Assembly: GCA_002292925.1 (NCBI GenBank)
Contig: DBCF01000089.1
Location: forward strand, 3,141 to 12,414
DNA from: Roseiflexaceae bacterium UBA965
GTDB taxonomy: Bacteria; Chloroflexota; Chloroflexia; Chloroflexales; Roseiflexaceae
Reading direction: 5' to 3'
DNA: 9,274 nt
Positions 7,620 to 9,274 of the stretch are shown piece after piece (the stretch's first letter is position 1; the number at the start of each line of letters is the position of its first letter). The notes beneath the pieces are model-generated. The model was not told the DNA's origin. It made no database searches and saw nothing but the letters and a program-made list of their open reading frames with translations. Position numbers and translations under genes: made by a program.

Positions 7620-8576
7620 TTAGTAGCCTTCGTCGAAATTCACGATGTTCTGGAGTTTTTGGCCATGCATGTAGCGTTCGAGGTTGGTGATAAACAGGTC
7701 CATCATGCGGCCACGAGTTTTGGGGGAAGAATACGAAATGTGTGGGGTAATCCAGACATTCGGCGCATCCCACAATGGGTGATTGGCGGGTAATGGTTCT
7801 TCGGGGACGACGTCGAGCCCCGCGCCAGCAATGCGTTTTTCACTCAGTGCAGCAATCAAATCTTCGGTATTGATGACTTGGCCACGAGCCACGTTGACGA
7901 TGTAGGCCGTCGGCTTCATTTTGGCGAAAGCACTGGCATCGACCATGCCCCGAGTAATGTCGGTCAAAGGAGCAGCGATGACAATCACGTCGGCGTCGGG
8001 CAAGAGTTTTTGCCATTCGTCATCACTCACCACTTCGTCGACGTATTTGGTGGGTTGGGGGCGGCGGCGACTGCCTACCACGCGCATGCCAAAGGCTTTG
8101 GCACGCTTGGCGGTTTCTTGGCCGATACTGCCCAAGCCGATAATTGCCATGGTTTTGCCGTCGAGCTCGTCGAGTTTGGTTTGCTCGGTAGCTTCGTAGT
8201 CTTCCCGGGCATAATTCATCAGCACAGACGCACGTTTTGCGTGAGTCAAGACAAACATCATCACGAATTCGGCGATGGGGATGGCATGTGCGCCGGCGGC
8301 ATTGGTCAAGGTAATCCCGCGTTCACGCATCATGTCGAGGTCGAGGTGATCGATGCCGGCGCTAGGGGTATAGACCCATTTGACGTTGGGAGCCATTGAT
8401 AACGTCAGGCGAAAGCCTTCGACGGATGTCCACCAGCGCATAAAAATCGTAGCGTCGCTGGCGTCACCTTGGGGCATGCCTTCGTCATCCGTGATGACGA
8501 TTTGCATGTCGGGATAGAGCGAGAGAATGCGTTGTTCGATCAGGGGGGCGACGCGATTAGGGATGATGATCTTCAT
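7620..8576 (-). CDS. D-2-hydroxyacid dehydrogenase, GhrA/GRHPR-like, probably NADP-linked
   Basis: This 318-residue protein belongs to the D-isomer-specific 2-hydroxyacid dehydrogenases, which interconvert 2-keto acids and D-2-hydroxy acids. It has the Rossmann motif GLGSIG (147-152), catalytic R231 (NVARGQ), E260 (PEEP) and H279 (TPHISYSS). At the end of the second strand it carries S169-R170-R171-R172 instead of an acidic residue, the pattern seen in NADPH-preferring glyoxylate/hydroxypyruvate reductases. There is no ACT domain, unlike the serA product in this window; the two share the superfamily but are clearly diverged. Its ATG overlaps the preceding gene's stop as ATGA, with AAGGA (8582-8586) five bases upstream. 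The substrate cannot be read from sequence; glyoxylate, hydroxypyruvate or D-lactate/pyruvate are candidates. Confidence 0.88.
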   Translation of the reverse strand: MKIIIPNRVAPLIEQRILSLYPDMQIVITDDEGMPQGDASDATIFMRWWTSVEGFRLTLSMAPNVKWVYTPSAGIDHLDLDMMRERGITLTNAAGAHAIPIAEFVMMFVLTHAKRASVLMNYAREDYEATEQTKLDELDGKTMAIIGLGSIGQETAKRAKAFGMRVVGSRRRPQPTKYVDEVVSDDEWQKLLPDADVIVIAAPLTDITRGMVDASAFAKMKPTAYIVNVARGQVINTEDLIAALSEKRIAGAGLDVVPEEPLPANHPLWDAPNVWITPHISYSSPKTRGRMMDLFITNLERYMHGQKLQNIVNFDEGY

Positions 8577-9274
8577 TTTGTTCCTTGTGCAATAGTTTGA
8601 CCAGGGGCGAGATTCAAGACGTCACACACCACACCCCGCAACGCCAGCTCTGCACTGAACTGCGCCGGGGTGCCCGGTAAACCGGGAAACGTACTATGGT
8701 GAATCGGCAACACTGCCGCTGACTTAAGGAGTTGCATGGCATAGGCCGCTTCATACGGGCCCATCGTATATACGTCACCAATGGGAATCATCGCCACGTC
8801 GGGGTGATACAAATCGGCAATAATCGCCATGTCGGCCATTACATTGGTGTCACCGGCAGCATAGACGGTGATGTCGTTGTCGACCCGCAACACGTAGCCC
8901 ACTTCGCTACCAAACATGCGTGGACCGACGGATGTCGGCCAGCTGTTGCTGTGCTGAGCGTTGACCATGGTGATGCGCACATCGTTGATACGCACGGTAC
9001 CACCCTTGTTGAGGGCAAGAATCGATTCGTTGGCGACGTTTTGATAGGTCAGCCATTCCACTGCATCGTACTGACAAACCACTTGAGCCTGGGTGTCGTA
9101 ATAGAGCGCCGCTGTATCGACACAGTGGTCGGTATGACCATGCGTCAACATAATTATGTCAACACCGAGTTCACGCAGTTTGGCGTGCCATTCAGGTGGA
9201 CAGGCCGGGTTGTTTTCGATCCAGGCATCAATCAAGATACGGGTGCCGGCAGTAGTTTTCAGATAAATGGTGGT
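8573..9274 (-). CDS. Metallo-beta-lactamase-fold metal-dependent hydrolase, UPF0173-like (5' end outside window)
   Basis: The visible 233 residues run open to the right window edge, so the true start lies beyond 9274. A TTG at 9235 is not a likely start, because the upstream residues TTIYLKTTAGTRILIDAW match the usual N-terminal strands of this family. Zinc ligands are in place: H45, H47, D49 and H50 in THGHTDH, H108 in AQHSNSW, D142 in AAGDTN and the H192-H193 pair in IHHSTF (numbering from the window edge). UPF0173-type members are about 225-230 residues, so only a short N-terminal piece is missing. The family is related to the L-ascorbate-6-phosphate lactonase UlaG branch, but the substrate of most members is unknown. 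It is the first visible gene of the minus-strand operon and overlaps the dehydrogenase by 4 bp. Confidence 0.85.
   Translation of the reverse strand, partial: TTIYLKTTAGTRILIDAWIENNPACPPEWHAKLRELGVDIIMLTHGHTDHCVDTAALYYDTQAQVVCQYDAVEWLTYQNVANESILALNKGGTVRINDVRITMVNAQHSNSWPTSVGPRMFGSEVGYVLRVDNDITVYAAGDTNVMADMAIIADLYHPDVAMIPIGDVYTMGPYEAAYAMQLLKSAAVLPIHHSTFPGLPGTPAQFSAELALRGVVCDVLNLAPGQTIAQGTK

Noticed and set aside
9233..9235. TTG start codon for the metallo-hydrolase
   Set aside because: The frame stays open to the window edge and the upstream residues form the expected N-terminal strands of the fold, so the gene is truncated by the window rather than started here.

Overview
This is an ordinary chromosomal stretch. 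It most resembles a member of the Chloroflexota, probably class Chloroflexia. The grounds are a ClpC-type unfoldase, the long ACT-domain form of phosphoglycerate dehydrogenase, a short-linker M23 protein with a TH(A/P)..WGAVDLA signature of a kind I associate from memory with Chloroflexia, moderate-to-high G+C, and well-spaced Shine-Dalgarno sites. The assignment is from memory of protein families and is tentative. I see no insertion sequence, phage gene, tRNA, rRNA or CRISPR array, and no gene-free stretch longer than 300 bases.

Layout. The left edge carries an intrinsic terminator for an unseen upstream plus-strand gene (5-44). Next comes a monocistronic plus-strand clpC (168-2639) with its own extended -10 promoter and a strong terminator (2653-2691). 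Everything to the right is on the minus strand and converges on clpC. In transcription order it is: a metallo-beta-lactamase-fold hydrolase cut by the right window edge (8573-9274), an NADP-type D-2-hydroxyacid dehydrogenase (7620-8576), a BadF/NAGK-like sugar kinase (6669-7619), a solute-binding lipoprotein (5362-6666), a membrane-anchored HTH-M23 protein (4347-5303) and serA (2705-4279).

The first four minus-strand genes are very tightly packed (4-bp ATGA overlap, 0-nt gap, 2-nt gap) and are surely co-transcribed, with the promoter beyond the window. The M23 gene follows after 58 nt and may be read through or have a weak promoter of its own. Between the M23 gene and serA there is an intrinsic terminator placed directly in front of the serA ribosome binding site. 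An extended -10 promoter overlaps the M23 stop codon upstream of it, so the terminator could be both the operon end and a leader attenuator of serA.

Function. ClpC unfolds proteins for ClpP. SerA makes the first committed step of serine synthesis. The coupled cluster combines surface solute capture, a sugar kinase, a 2-hydroxyacid reductase and a metallo-hydrolase, next to an envelope peptidase-like protein. A carbohydrate or cell-wall-sugar salvage role is a reasonable but unproven guess. The most unusual points are in the M23 protein (a Trp where the first zinc His is expected, and an EF-hand-like loop inside the domain), the degenerate substrate loop of the kinase, and the serA leader. I did not find a clearly new multi-gene system.
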